Notes: generated by a model from the sequence alone, not told the origin. 64,000 bases of DNA from an uncultured Prevotella sp. (GCA_937889855.1 CALBYK010000319.1:66064-130063), one strand, 5' to 3'; numbered from the stretch's first letter, positions 22,933-30,870 are shown. Translations and numbers: made by a program.

Positions 22933-22968
22933 ATGGATAGAACACTCGTTCGATTGTTCGGCACCTAA
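22933..22968 (+). CDS. 11-residue peptide ORF
   Basis: ATG at 22933 behind TGGAGGAAATTA, about 45 nt after a strong promoter. Encodes MDRTLVRLFGT. The coding bases include a GAACACTCGTTC box and run into GGCACCTAA palindromes. Could be a leader peptide or a toxin-sized product; no gene follows on this strand for 6 kb. Confidence 0.35.
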   Translation: MDRTLVRLFGT

Positions 22969-23090
22969 CGTTTAGGCACCTAACCAAACATGTGTTCGCC
23001 GAACAGGCGTTCGCCTTCCTCGGTGTCAAGACCCCTATAGGCTACTTTTCTGTAGGACGGGGGCCTGGGGGTGAGCCATGGGAAAAATCC

Positions 23091-23230
23091 CTATAGGCAA
23101 AATCTCCACAGAACCACCATATATAGGCAAAATCTCCACAGAACCACCATATATAGGGGAGTTTCCCACAGAACCACCACATGTTGTGTCTCCTATAGGG
23201 GAATTTTCCACAGAACCACCATATATACTG
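23091..23230. repeat. 30-bp tandem repeats, open on both strands
   Basis: CCACAGAACCACC words at 23106, 23136, 23166 and 23208 mark units of 30, 30 and 42 bp with TATAGG in between. Because 30 bp is ten codons, long reading frames stay open in both directions, which explains the frames here without invoking a protein. Related copies lie at 13.7 kb and in the gene at 51119. Confidence 0.7.
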
Positions 23231-23424
23231 ACTCCAATAGCCAAGAAACCTTCTCTCCGTCGAGAGTTTTCTCTTTCCCTCTTGGAGAGAATACCGCAAA
23301 TCGCCATCCGTGCGCCTTTCGTGAAGGGTCGCGCGGGTGGCATCGCCATTTGTAGTCCCGCCCCGATAGGGTGACCCAACACGAGAGACGCACAAGATGT
23401 GGTGTGTCTCGATAGAACGTGGCA

Positions 23425-23667
23425 CTAGAGGTGGTGGCTCTCTCCAAGAGTGGACGCAACGTAGAGTGGTGCTAGCTTGACCGCGGAGCCATCCTCCTCC
23501 GTGCGCCGCTCGACAAGCAGGGCAACAAGCTCTCGTCCGTCCTCGGCCCCGTTCTTGATTGCATCCTGCGCGGCACCGAGTGCGTAGACGCAGTCAGTGT
23601 ATGCGGCGGTAGAGCACTCCTCGGTCTCGTTGTCGATTGTGGTGACGGTGTAGTCGATGTGCGTCAT
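23425..23667 (-). CDS. Unrecognised 80-residue protein
   Basis: ATG at 23667 after GAGGAAAGGACGC. Acidic; begins MTHIDYTVTTIDNETEEC and has a helical centre (CVYALGAAQDAIKNG). Its promoter reads TTGACT (23726-23731) and TATACT (23702-23707) on the minus strand. A small phage protein of unknown function. Confidence 0.6.
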   Translation of the reverse strand: MTHIDYTVTTIDNETEECSTAAYTDCVYALGAAQDAIKNGAEDGRELVALLVERRTEEDGSAVKLAPLYVASTLGESHHL

Positions 23668-23701
23668 GCGCTGCGTCCTTTCCTCTTTGCCTTACAAGGT
23701 A

Positions 23702-23731
23702 AGTATACCATGCGTGCTTCCCAAGAGTCAA
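23702..23731 (-). promoter_or_regulatory. Promoter of the 23425-23667 gene
   Basis: TTGACTCTTGGG with TATACT 18 nt downstream; typical of this phage's TTGACTCTTGG class. Confidence 0.75.
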
Positions 23732-23762
23732 AGGAAATATCTTGTCTCTTGGGGCAAATGCC

Positions 23763-24101
23763 CTACACGAAACGATAGGACTTGCGGCCATTGTCAAGAC
23801 CGCGCTCCTCGCAGATTCCATCAGCGCACATGCGGCGGATGTAGTAGGACGCCGTGCGCGAGTTCCAGTCTAGCCCGTAGGCGCGATTGACGTTCGTGGC
23901 GAACACATTCGCGGTGAACGTCTGCTCATCGTCCTCCGCACGCATGTTGTGCGCCATCGCACGTGCCGTCTCATAGCGCTCGCTGGTCTGCTCGCCGGAC
24001 TTCGCGCAGCGCTCGAGCTCTGCGTCGCACCACGCCTGCACCTCGGTGTCAAGCGGCATCGCGGACTTGATGCGGGCAATCATGTCAGACCTCTTGGACA
24101 T
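23763..24101 (-). CDS. Putative winged-helix regulator
   Basis: 112 residues from ATG at 24101 (GGGAGCCACC upstream); the longer frame runs through the promoter and is rejected. The C-terminal 45 residues (NSRTASYYIRRMCADGICEER then RKSYRFV) look like a recognition helix plus wing. Its promoter is at 24137-24166 and a 24-bp repeat array lies just upstream, which may be its operator. Confidence 0.6.
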   Translation of the reverse strand: MSKRSDMIARIKSAMPLDTEVQAWCDAELERCAKSGEQTSERYETARAMAHNMRAEDDEQTFTANVFATNVNRAYGLDWNSRTASYYIRRMCADGICEERGLDNGRKSYRFV

Positions 24102-24136
24102 ATGGTGGCTCCCTTTCCACTCGCTGTGTGACACAC

Positions 24137-24166
24137 ATTGTATCACTCCAGTGCCCCAAGAGTCAA
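24137..24166 (-). promoter_or_regulatory. Promoter of the winged-helix gene
   Basis: TTGACTCTTGGGG (24161-24166 for the -35) and TACAAT (24137-24142), 18-nt spacer. Confidence 0.8.
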
Positions 24167-24207
24167 AGGAAAAATTGATACCTTCAGTCGCTGCATGCGC
24201 AGCTGGG

Positions 24208-24303
24208 ATACCGGACAATAATTGTAAAATAATATCTGACAATAGTTGTAAGATAATACCGGACAATAGTTGCAGAATAATACAGGACAACAATTCGTTG
24301 CAG
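24208..24303. repeat. 24-bp tandem operator-like array
   Basis: About four copies of ATACCGGACAATAATTGTAA-like units at 24208, 24232, 24256 and 24280, each containing the interrupted palindrome ACAATARTTGT. It stands upstream of the promoter at 24137-24166. A further GCGGACAATAA half-unit is at about 24373. Confidence 0.65.
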
Positions 24304-24400
24304 TCGCAAGGACATATCAGGCACAGCTAGGCACAACATGTTGTGGCACCACAATATCTTGGGGCTGGGATAGCGGACAATAACTCTCCAAGAGGTGTCA

Positions 24401-24505
24401 AAAAATGAAAATCCTGATGCAAAGTTGCGGCAAAAATGAAAATTTGGGCAAAAGACCTCGCGAAAAATGAAAAAAATAGGAAAAATGGCCCTCAAAAATG
24501 AAAAT
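24401..24505. repeat. AAAAATGAAAA iterons with exact 31-bp period
   Basis: The word AAAAATGAAAA starts at 24401, 24432, 24463 and 24494, i.e. exactly 31 bp (three helix turns) apart. Sequence between copies is not conserved. Related words occur at 14967-15069 and 52498-52620. No gene covers them. Confidence 0.7.
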
Positions 24506-24885
24506 CGCAGGTAGACACCCCTATTCTGGCAGCAAAAATGGGTCTCAAAAGCGAAAAAATGCCACTGAGACTCCACTTTTTGCCCATTTTTTAGGGAAAA
24601 TTGGTTAAATATTTGATGATGGGTGGATAAAATTGGAAAATGTCAATATAAAGGTCTGCGGATTCCCGTCAACAACCCCCTCCCCTCCCCAGCTTTTCCC
24701 GCACTTTTCGCAAAATGTCCGCACACAATATGTGGTATCCGCACTTGCCCAAAACACTATATCTTGTTTTAAGAGTAAAATTCCTATTTTTTTTCTGACC
24801 TTTTTTGCAACCAATGTAACGCATTTTGCTACACTTTGTGTCACATCTTCTTATCGTCTTACGTTAATTCATTAACGTCTTACGT
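24506..24885. other. A+T-rich non-coding stretch
   Basis: No supported gene. Contains poly-A/poly-T tracts and a CCCCTCCCC patch near 24680. The A+T richness next to the iterons would suit a melting region. Confidence 0.35.
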
Positions 24886-25269
24886 CTACCACCTTACCAT
24901 GAACTTCACGACAAACCCCCACTCCGTCTCCACGTGCCCTTGTGCGCTGTAGTACTCCTGCGAGATCTTCACCTTGGCGTCACCAACCTCAAAGCCGTTC
25001 GTCTCGAGGTGCGACACGAACTCGTTCACGTCAATCTTGAGCGCTTCTACGTCTGCCCTATGGACTGGCTTGTCTGAGTGGACGTAGACCGACACACGGT
25101 GTTCGGTCTTGGAATCTGTGGCGGCGTTAAAGATACTCCACGCAACGTCATCGCAGAACCTCTTTGCCCGCCTGTCGTTGAGGTAGACAAACCGATTCGT
25201 ATCGTAAGGGTAATCGTTTGCCTCTTCGGCGACTTCGCTCACGACCCTGATGCTGTCCGCGTCGAACAT
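24886..25269 (-). CDS. Unrecognised 127-residue acidic protein
   Basis: ATG at 25269 with TAGGAGGAG. Begins MFDADSIRVVSEVAEEAND and ends in WGFVVKFMVRW. The strand-helix pattern with a final VRW is shared with the neighbour at 25606-25953, which ends VTLTVRW, so they may be distant paralogues. No catalytic motif. Confidence 0.6.
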   Translation of the reverse strand: MFDADSIRVVSEVAEEANDYPYDTNRFVYLNDRRAKRFCDDVAWSIFNAATDSKTEHRVSVYVHSDKPVHRADVEALKIDVNEFVSHLETNGFEVGDAKVKISQEYYSAQGHVETEWGFVVKFMVRW

Positions 25270-25304
25270 TGCTCCTCCTAAAAATTATGTCCCATACAAG
25301 TCAG

Positions 25305-25432
25305 TCACATTTCCGATATGACTTCGATTTCGCTCACGGGCACAAGTCGATTCACAGTGCCTTGGTTTCTCGTGATGTACGCAACTTGGCCATATTTTGC
25401 ATGGCATTCACCGCAGTGTAGGTCTCAATCAT
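25305..25432 (-). pseudogene. Small zinc-knuckle ORF broken by a 2-nt insertion
   Basis: ATG at 25432 follows AGAGAAGGAGAGGG and a promoter. Its frame gives MIETY and then stops after 26 codons. Dropping one AC from the ACAC at codon 5 would lead directly into a second frame, CGECHAKYGQVAYI..EVISEM, ending at 25305. The joined product (about 41 residues) looks like a real single-knuckle protein. Sequencing error, recent mutation or recoding are all possible. Confidence 0.45.
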
Positions 25433-25462
25433 TGTCCCTCTCCTTCTCTCTTGGCTACGACG

Positions 25463-25494
25463 ATTATGTTACGCCAATGCCGTCAAAGAGTCAA
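25463..25494 (-). promoter_or_regulatory. Promoter of the 25432/25269 genes
   Basis: Minus strand TTGACT at 25489-25494 and TAACAT/CATAAT at 25463-25471, followed by CCAAGAGAGAAGGAG. Confidence 0.7.
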
Positions 25495-25605
25495 CAGGCT
25501 CCAAGAGGCTCTGAGAGCGTCTCTAAGCCGCTGTATCCCACTGTCCGTGCAGGTGTGCGGCACACGGCGGGATGTGACCTTAGAGACGCCCTGGGCACGT
25601 CTGGT

Positions 25606-25953
25606 CTACCATCTCACGGTGAGTGTAACGCGCTCCTCGTCAGCCTTCAGAACAACATAATACCCAAGGCGGCTGAATACCTCGGCTGTGAGGAATCCCT
25701 CGCGCCAATGCGGGTTTTCTGCGAAAATAACGAACTCCACGCTTCTGCCGCTCTGTGTGACGGACTTGTACTTTATTCTTGCGGCCATCCATTGCCACAC
25801 ATGCTCGTATCTGCCATTCTTCTCTACCTCGGTTGTCTCCCACTCGCGAAGACGTGCGCACTCGGCTGTAGGCAGGTTCGCGAGAAGCCAGTGGTACTCA
25901 TGGGAATATGGGTCAAGCACGTTCGATGTCTTCGTCTCTTCATATTGCTCCAT
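25606..25953 (-). CDS. Unrecognised 115-residue protein
   Basis: ATG at 25953 after GAGAGAGGGAACAAC. Trp-rich helical middle (YEHVWQWMAARIKYKS), ends VTLTVRW like its neighbour. The promoter TTGACT/TATAAT lies at 25981-26012. Function unknown. Confidence 0.6.
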   Translation of the reverse strand: MEQYEETKTSNVLDPYSHEYHWLLANLPTAECARLREWETTEVEKNGRYEHVWQWMAARIKYKSVTQSGRSVEFVIFAENPHWREGFLTAEVFSRLGYYVVLKADEERVTLTVRW

Positions 25954-25980
25954 GTTGTTCCCTCTCTCTTGGTTACGACG

Positions 25981-26012
25981 ATTATATTACGCCGCGGACT
26001 CCAAAGAGTCAA
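25981..26012 (-). promoter_or_regulatory. Promoter of the 25606-25953 gene
   Basis: TTGACTCTTTGG at 26001-26012 and TATAAT at 25981-25986 on the minus strand; CCAAGAG follows in the leader, so the -35 flank and leader form an inverted repeat. Confidence 0.75.
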
Positions 26013-26193
26013 CTGAAGGCAGTGTTCTTTTTTTTCTGTCCATCCACTACTATACGATTATATTACATATGATGCTTAGTAGTAGTAGAGGGTGTCGAAA
26101 AGGTGAAAAGTGGCCCTTTCCGCAGCTACGGCCGCAAATCCAGATGTCGAGAACTTGTTGACGAAATGTTGACAGCCACTTTTCAACATTGGG

Positions 26194-26384
26194 GTTTTCA
26201 ACACCACAGCCTAGGTTGTCAACATTCTTTGAACACGTTGTCAACAAGGCGAACGGACGTGAGCCAACGACAGTGGGCGAACGGACGTGAGCCAACGACA
26301 GTGGGCGAACGGACGTGAGCCAACGACAGTGGGCGAACGGACGTGAGCCAAGTTTTCGACAATCGTTCACAATGTGTTGAAAAC
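26194..26384. repeat. 28-bp tandem repeats between inverted repeats, origin-like
   Basis: Three full copies and one partial copy of a 28-bp unit (core GGCGAACGGACGTGAGCCAA) at 26248-26351, and a lone copy at about 26436. They are flanked by GTTTTCAACAC (26194-26204) and its inverse GTGTTGAAAAC (26374-26384). Further TTGACA/TCAACA words lie at 26155-26190. Iterons plus inverted repeats beside a DNA-binding gene is the usual layout of an iteron origin. Confidence 0.6.
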
Positions 26385-26502
26385 TACCAGCGCTCTCTCG
26401 CGCCATCTGACGCCCCATATGCTGTCTTGGCGGCTAGGCGAACGGACGTGAGCCAAACCACCCCTTAGATGCGCTCTCACGGCCTCCTAGACACCTTGGC
26501 GG

Positions 26503-27330
26503 CTAACCGTACACTTTCTCGTACGCCTTCGTGAAGTTGTCAACGCACGTCCGCAGCTGCATTGCCTGAAACCCCAGCTCCTCCATTTGCGGCCTTCGGG
26601 TGGGGAGTTTTCCGCTTGGGTCTGTACTTGACGCGTGCCACGATTCTGCTTCCTCGCGCGTCATTCTGACCCATACCTCTTTGCTGCCCGGCTCGATCAT
26701 GTCATGGAGCTCGATGCACGTCCCGACCTCCTTCCCGTACCTCACGAGCGGTTTTGGCTCGCTTGCCGCAAGTATTCCATCGCTTTTGAACTTTGAAAGT
26801 GTCTCGCGCATCTTCTTGCGGGCATCCGAATTGTCTGGTGAGTATCCGCACCTCTTCAGGAGCGCGTACTTGCCACGTCCGCGAATGGTGAACTCTATCG
26901 GGGATGGGTTTCCCCCGTTCTTCTCCCTCCAGAAGTCCATTGCGGATGTCCAGTTCAGCAATGTGAGGTATGCGGCTGCTGCCATGCGAGACATGCCGCA
27001 CTCGTTCGCGAGGTAGTCCCAAGACGCACCCTTGACATTTACGAACTTCGTTGTCATGAGTCTCTGCCATCTTAGGTTGCCGCTCTCCATTGTGGCGATG
27101 CCATGTTCGATGACAAAGTCAAGCGTGTCACATGCCTTCTTTTTCGAATGCCCCAAGTCGCCGCAGCACATCTTGATGAAGTCCTCGGTTGGTAGAAACG
27201 ACTCTTCCCCATCCTCTTCTGCGTACTTGTTCATGAATGCCTGAACGATCGGATTCCACTCCTTGTGCGTGAGCAAATCGTCTTTGCGGCAATCTTGTAG
27301 CGCGGCGGCTGTCTTTTTGAACTTATGCAT
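26503..27330 (-). CDS. Putative DNA-binding protein, candidate replication initiator
   Basis: 275 residues, ATG at 27330 with ATGGAGGAG. Helical N-terminal domain, a central stretch with a helix-turn-helix look (WDYLANECGMSRMAAAAYL, about 104-122), then a basic region (ARKKMRETLSKFKSDGIL) and a mixed C-terminal domain. It carries no DnaA, helicase or nuclease motif. It lies 120 bp from the 28-bp iteron-like repeats, so an initiator (Rep-like) or repressor role is inferred. Confidence 0.55.
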   Translation of the reverse strand: MHKFKKTAAALQDCRKDDLLTHKEWNPIVQAFMNKYAEEDGEESFLPTEDFIKMCCGDLGHSKKKACDTLDFVIEHGIATMESGNLRWQRLMTTKFVNVKGASWDYLANECGMSRMAAAAYLTLLNWTSAMDFWREKNGGNPSPIEFTIRGRGKYALLKRCGYSPDNSDARKKMRETLSKFKSDGILAASEPKPLVRYGKEVGTCIELHDMIEPGSKEVWVRMTREEAESWHASSTDPSGKLPTRRPQMEELGFQAMQLRTCVDNFTKAYEKVYG

Positions 27331-27571
27331 TTCTCCTCCATCTAACTAACCTTTCCATGCATTTTTTTTGGAAAAAGCGTAGCGCCAAAAAAAATGCTTA
27401 TTAGAGTTATACCCAACAGTTAAAGATATATATAGGAAGGGTAGGTTTTTTCGGGTTTGGGCTACAGATTTTGCGATTTCAGAGAAGGTTTTTTCGGATT
27501 TCGCGGAGATTTCGTTTTCATGCATAGATACAAAAAAAGGCGGCAAGCGCGCATGCGCCCACCGCCTTAAA

Positions 27572-27973
27572 TCACTGCTCGACACCCGCCAGCACGAGGA
27601 ATTCTTCGCGAATCATGTTGGTGTCGTGATGCTGCCTTGCGTTCTCGAGACAATCGTAGAACACCTCGCGATGCTCCTCGGTGTCCGCCACCATGAAGGA
27701 GCCGCGAACCCACTCGTCGTCTCTTGGGTCGTGCTGGTCGAGCTCCTTCTCCATGCGGTCGTTGTAGTCAATCACCGCAAAGTAGATGTCCTTCCACTCC
27801 CAGCCGAGGTCGTGGAACTCGAGGATGGTCGTGAGGTTGTGCGAGTTGTTCTTTGCGTAGGACTCCCCGCACAAGTCCGCAAGCGCAAGCGCGTACACGC
27901 GCTCCACCCCCTTGTCAACCGCTCCGACCCGCACGCTTGCCCACTGTCCGAAGTCCGCCGTGCTAATTGCCAC
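27572..27973 (-). CDS. Unrecognised 133-residue acidic protein
   Basis: GTG start at 27973, just inside the end of the upstream gene (overlap 11 nt), chosen because the frame upstream of it only mirrors that gene. Acidic, helical, with IYFAVIDYNDRMEKELDQHD and EEHREVFYDCLENA. Part of a leftward four-gene unit from the promoter near 28825. Function unknown. Confidence 0.55.
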   Translation of the reverse strand: MAISTADFGQWASVRVGAVDKGVERVYALALADLCGESYAKNNSHNLTTILEFHDLGWEWKDIYFAVIDYNDRMEKELDQHDPRDDEWVRGSFMVADTEEHREVFYDCLENARQHHDTNMIREEFLVLAGVEQ

Positions 27974-28529
27974 TGCTTGCCTCGCTCTCTTGGATGAACC
28001 TGAGAATCTTCTCCTCCGTGTCAACGTTTTGCGGCGAGAACATCCCGCGCACGACGTACATCTTTGGCTGTCCGTCCTTAATGTACCAAATCGTGCGGCA
28101 GTTGGGGTCTGACAACGCCTTGTCCACCACGTACTCGTACACGGTTCCATCGGTTGCTATCGTACCACGCCGCACCTCGCCGAGCCTGGCGTTTGCCACG
28201 GACTCCACGTACCTCTTGTACTCGTCCCTCTTCTCGGAAAGCTCTGGTGGGATGCCGTCTTCCCTGTCGTAGTCAACGCCGAACCCGTCCTCGAGCTCGT
28301 AGCACCATACGCCGCACACGCAACCGCCCGTCCAGATGTACTCTCCAGCGAACAGCACGATGTCAAGATGCCTGTTGACGATCTTCGGCGAAGCCGCCGC
28401 AGCCCTTCCCACTCCACGTGGCGTGCGGGCTGTGCTGGTGAACTCGCCTGTCTCCACCGCCTTCCAACTCTTGGTTCGCGTGTCGTACTGGAACCTAGAG
28501 TATCTGAATGTCTTCTTGTTCTCCGACAA
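27963..28529 (-). CDS. Unrecognised 188-residue protein
   Basis: TTG start at 28529, 5 nt after AAGGAGAGAG. N-terminal basic strand region (FRYSRFQYDTRTKSW), a Cys/Trp patch (WTGGCVCGVWCYE, about 67-79), then an acidic alpha/beta C-terminal half. The patch could bind metal. Second gene of the leftward unit, coupled to the next by overlap. Confidence 0.55.
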   Translation of the reverse strand: MSENKKTFRYSRFQYDTRTKSWKAVETGEFTSTARTPRGVGRAAAASPKIVNRHLDIVLFAGEYIWTGGCVCGVWCYELEDGFGVDYDREDGIPPELSEKRDEYKRYVESVANARLGEVRRGTIATDGTVYEYVVDKALSDPNCRTIWYIKDGQPKMYVVRGMFSPQNVDTEEKILRFIQESEASSGN

Positions 28530-28541
28530 ACTCTCTCCTTC

Positions 28542-28796
28542 CTATTGGGAAATTTCATCGAGCACGAGCGTGCGGGCAATGATTTCCTGCTCCAGCGCTT
28601 CAGTGCGTCCGATGTTGTCCATCTTGAACCGCAGTCGCTGAATCTCGTGCCGCAGAACCGACTGAGAGCTTCCCTGACGTGCGATGTCCATCCTCTTGGA
28701 TTCCCGCACCAGCGCGTCATAGATAGGCTCTGAGACGGGCTTAGAATAGTCGATGTCCTCATAGATGGGAATGTCGATGTGCTTCTTGTCGCTCAT
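28542..28796 (-). CDS. Small helical protein
   Basis: 84 residues from ATG at 28796 behind GGGAAAGGAAAGG. The C-terminal 50 residues are a heptad-like helix (VLRHEIQRLRFKMDNIGRTEALEQEI), which suggests a coiled-coil dimer. A TTGCCTCTTGG/TATATT promoter lies near 28820-28855. Function unknown. Confidence 0.6.
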   Translation of the reverse strand: MSDKKHIDIPIYEDIDYSKPVSEPIYDALVRESKRMDIARQGSSQSVLRHEIQRLRFKMDNIGRTEALEQEIIARTLVLDEISQ

Positions 28797-28893
28797 GCCT
28801 TTCCTTTCCCTCGTCTGCCTTACATACATGAATATACCACCAGCGCGGCCAAGAGGCAAGTGGGAATCGCAGTAAAAAGTTATCGTGTCGTCG

Positions 28894-28922
28894 TTGACTC
28901 TTGGTGCTGCGGAGCGTATCAT
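28894..28922 (+). promoter_or_regulatory. Promoter of the 28955 operon
   Basis: TTGACTCTTGG (-35 at 28894-28899) and TATCAT (28917-28922), 17-nt spacer. Diverges from the promoter of the 28796 gene. Confidence 0.75.
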
Positions 28923-28954
28923 GACAGCTGTCAGTCCAGACGAGAGGAGAACAA

Positions 28955-29401
28955 ATGGTTCTTGAGAACAAGAGGGAGACGCGAGACACGATTGCGTTCA
29001 AGGATGGCTCGATGCCGATGTACATGTACTTCACGCTTATCGGGCAGGAGTATGACACTCTTCTTGATGACCCGTCGCTGTTCCGTAGTGAGAATGCGGG
29101 CGACAACACGAGTTATTATGATGTGATTTCGATGCTGCATGCGGCTCTCATGGGAAACCAGAAGCCGCGCTATGGATATGCGCACAGACCGACCGCACGG
29201 GCTTTTGACGTAGACTACCTGCACACGAAGACAATTCGTGTGAAATTCATTGCCTGCGACCTGTTCGATGATCGCGGCGAGATTATTTGTACGCTGGTGT
29301 GCCATGACGATAAGGAGAAGTCAATCAAGTCGTACTTGTTTTATGTTGACTACGAGACTCTCGCGTGGTATGGTCTTGTTGACAACGAGGAGGTTTGCTG
29401 A
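28955..29401 (+). CDS. Unrecognised 148-residue protein
   Basis: ATG at 28955 after GAGAGGAGAAC. Mixed alpha/beta, with two aromatic-rich runs (MPMYMYFTLIGQEYD, SYLFYVDYETLAWYG). First gene of a two-gene unit; its stop overlaps the next ATG (TGATG). Confidence 0.6.
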   Translation: MVLENKRETRDTIAFKDGSMPMYMYFTLIGQEYDTLLDDPSLFRSENAGDNTSYYDVISMLHAALMGNQKPRYGYAHRPTARAFDVDYLHTKTIRVKFIACDLFDDRGEIICTLVCHDDKEKSIKSYLFYVDYETLAWYGLVDNEEVC

Positions 29402-29859
29402 TGAAGTACAATCGCTATGTGGTGAGCAGAATCGGGAAGTGCGTCCTGAACAGGGCGGAGTGCGTGGGGCTTATCGTCCAGTTCGTGGCCGAGCACGCGA
29501 GTGACCCGGAGATGGCCGCGATTATGGCACAACTTCTTGAGGTTGGGTACTCGTACAGCTATGACGAGGACAGAAACGCCACTATTTACAAGTTCGGGTG
29601 TAACAGGAAGTATGGCGAGTACGCCTACTCTGCGGTCTTCGACCTCGGAGACGATGATGCCCGACTTGACAACGGCAACGAGCGCGTGCGGCTAACTATC
29701 TATGGCGATGACATTGACTCCGCGCTCCATGACGAGGACAACGTGGCGGCAATCCGCTATTATGACGATGGCGAGATGCTTGACTTCGTTGACGCTTCCG
29801 AGCTGTGCGGCTCATATCCGCTAGGCTCCGACCCAGACGAGGGTTGGGACATGAAGTAA
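29401..29859 (+). CDS. Unrecognised 152-residue acidic protein
   Basis: ATG at 29401 behind GAGGAGG, overlapping the previous stop, so translationally coupled. Acidic and Tyr-rich (GYSYSYDEDRNATIY, YGEYAYSAVFDLGDDD). The high Asp/Glu content and small size fit DNA-mimic or regulator-like phage proteins, but no motif is recognised. Confidence 0.6.
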   Translation: MKYNRYVVSRIGKCVLNRAECVGLIVQFVAEHASDPEMAAIMAQLLEVGYSYSYDEDRNATIYKFGCNRKYGEYAYSAVFDLGDDDARLDNGNERVRLTIYGDDIDSALHDEDNVAAIRYYDDGEMLDFVDASELCGSYPLGSDPDEGWDMK

Positions 29860-29869
29860 CGGCTGAAAT

Positions 29870-29909
29870 ACCCCTGAGACGGCGTGAGAGCGCTTCTCGG
29901 GGGTGTTTT
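29870..29909 (+). terminator. Terminator after the 28955 unit
   Basis: ACCCCTGAGA with TCTCGGGGGT, then TTTT. Confidence 0.75.
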
Positions 29910-29944
29910 GCTATCTATGCGAGTAGGCGTGCGGCCAAAATGAA

Positions 29945-29984
29945 AAAAGGGCTTAGAGAGCCTTAGAAGCCCCCTAAGCCCTTT
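29945..29984 (-). terminator. Terminator of the 29990 gene
   Basis: AAGGGCTTAG pairs with CTAAGCCCTT; T-run on the minus strand. Confidence 0.85.
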
Positions 29985-29989
29985 TGGCT

Positions 29990-30358
29990 TTACTCTCCGT
30001 ACTCAAAGTAGCGCTGAAGCTCCCCACTTGCCTCGCCAAGGAGCGCACAGCGAATGCAAACGTCCAATTCCTCGTAGTTGCCGTTCGCAATCTTATTGGC
30101 AACATCGTTGGTTTCGATTCCGAGGCCATTGAGGGCGCGGAGGATGTCGGAATCGAACGGCGCATCCTCGACATATTCCTTCGCAGTCGCGGAATTAAAG
30201 GTGTACGACCCGCTTCCGTTGCCCGTGACGGAATCATCGATAAACAGGGCGTCATACACATCCTCGAACGTATCAGGGCCGTATGGGTCTTCGCGCATCT
30301 CGTCAATGGCGTCTTTGCCGTCCTGAAGAACTTGGTCGTAGTAGCCGTAGTAGTCCAT
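29990..30358 (-). CDS. Unrecognised 122-residue acidic protein
   Basis: ATG at 30358 with AAAGGGGCAGC. Very acidic (DQVLQDGKDAIDEMREDPYG, FEDVYDALFIDD), C-terminal half helical with two Cys (DVCIRCALLGE). Promoter on the minus strand: TTGCCT near 30420 and TATAGT near 30398. Single gene between two terminators. Confidence 0.6.
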   Translation of the reverse strand: MDYYGYYDQVLQDGKDAIDEMREDPYGPDTFEDVYDALFIDDSVTGNGSGSYTFNSATAKEYVEDAPFDSDILRALNGLGIETNDVANKIANGNYEELDVCIRCALLGEASGELQRYFEYGE

Positions 30359-30531
30359 GTGCTGCCCCTTTCGTGGCGCGTCTTCCTTACAAGGACACTA
30401 TACCATGCGGCGCGTGTGAGAGGCAAGTGCGATATTTGGGCTTTGCGGCATAGAATGTGATGTTTGCATTTGTCTCTTCCCTCTTGGGGCGCTATACTGG
30501 ATGCAGTCCAACAGAGAGAAAGAGGTATTGC

Positions 30532-30864
30532 ATGGTCATGGACATTGAGAACTATCCCGCCAACTACGACTGGATTCCAGTCGAGAAGCAGAACGCGATT
30601 CTTGCGTGGGTCGAGTCGAGCTTTGACATGTGCGACTACTTCAACAGGAAGAGTGTGGGCAGCGGCAGGAATTGCACGATGTATGGCAACAAGGCGGCGC
30701 AGATGTCTGCGGCTCACCTTCACGCGCTTAGCCTTCTTGAGGACGGTCTAGGAATATACGTTGCGCACGACTGGCATTGCAAGTCCGGGTGGTTCCTCGC
30801 AACCCGTGCGGATGCCGAGCTTGAGGAGGAGTATCTTTTCGAGATGGCAGACGAGGAGGACTAG
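30532..30864 (+). CDS. Unrecognised 110-residue protein
   Basis: ATG at 30532 after AGAGAAAGAGG (the longer frame overlaps the promoter TTGTCT/TATACT near 30470-30500). Mixed composition, with an Asp/Trp-rich end (IYVAHDWHCKSGWFL) and an acidic C-terminus. Terminator follows directly. Confidence 0.6.
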   Translation: MVMDIENYPANYDWIPVEKQNAILAWVESSFDMCDYFNRKSVGSGRNCTMYGNKAAQMSAAHLHALSLLEDGLGIYVAHDWHCKSGWFLATRADAELEEEYLFEMADEED

Positions 30865-30870
30865 CTCCAC

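Noticed and set aside
23035..23425. Open frames on both strands across the 30-bp repeats
   Set aside because: The 30-bp period keeps all frames open; repeat proteins predicted on both strands at once are not credible without other support.
24401..24505. CRISPR-like spacing of 31 bp
   Set aside because: The conserved word is only 11 bp and is not a typical CRISPR repeat.
26248..26351. CRISPR-like array
   Set aside because: Repeats are directly tandem without unique spacers, and no cas genes are present; better read as iterons.
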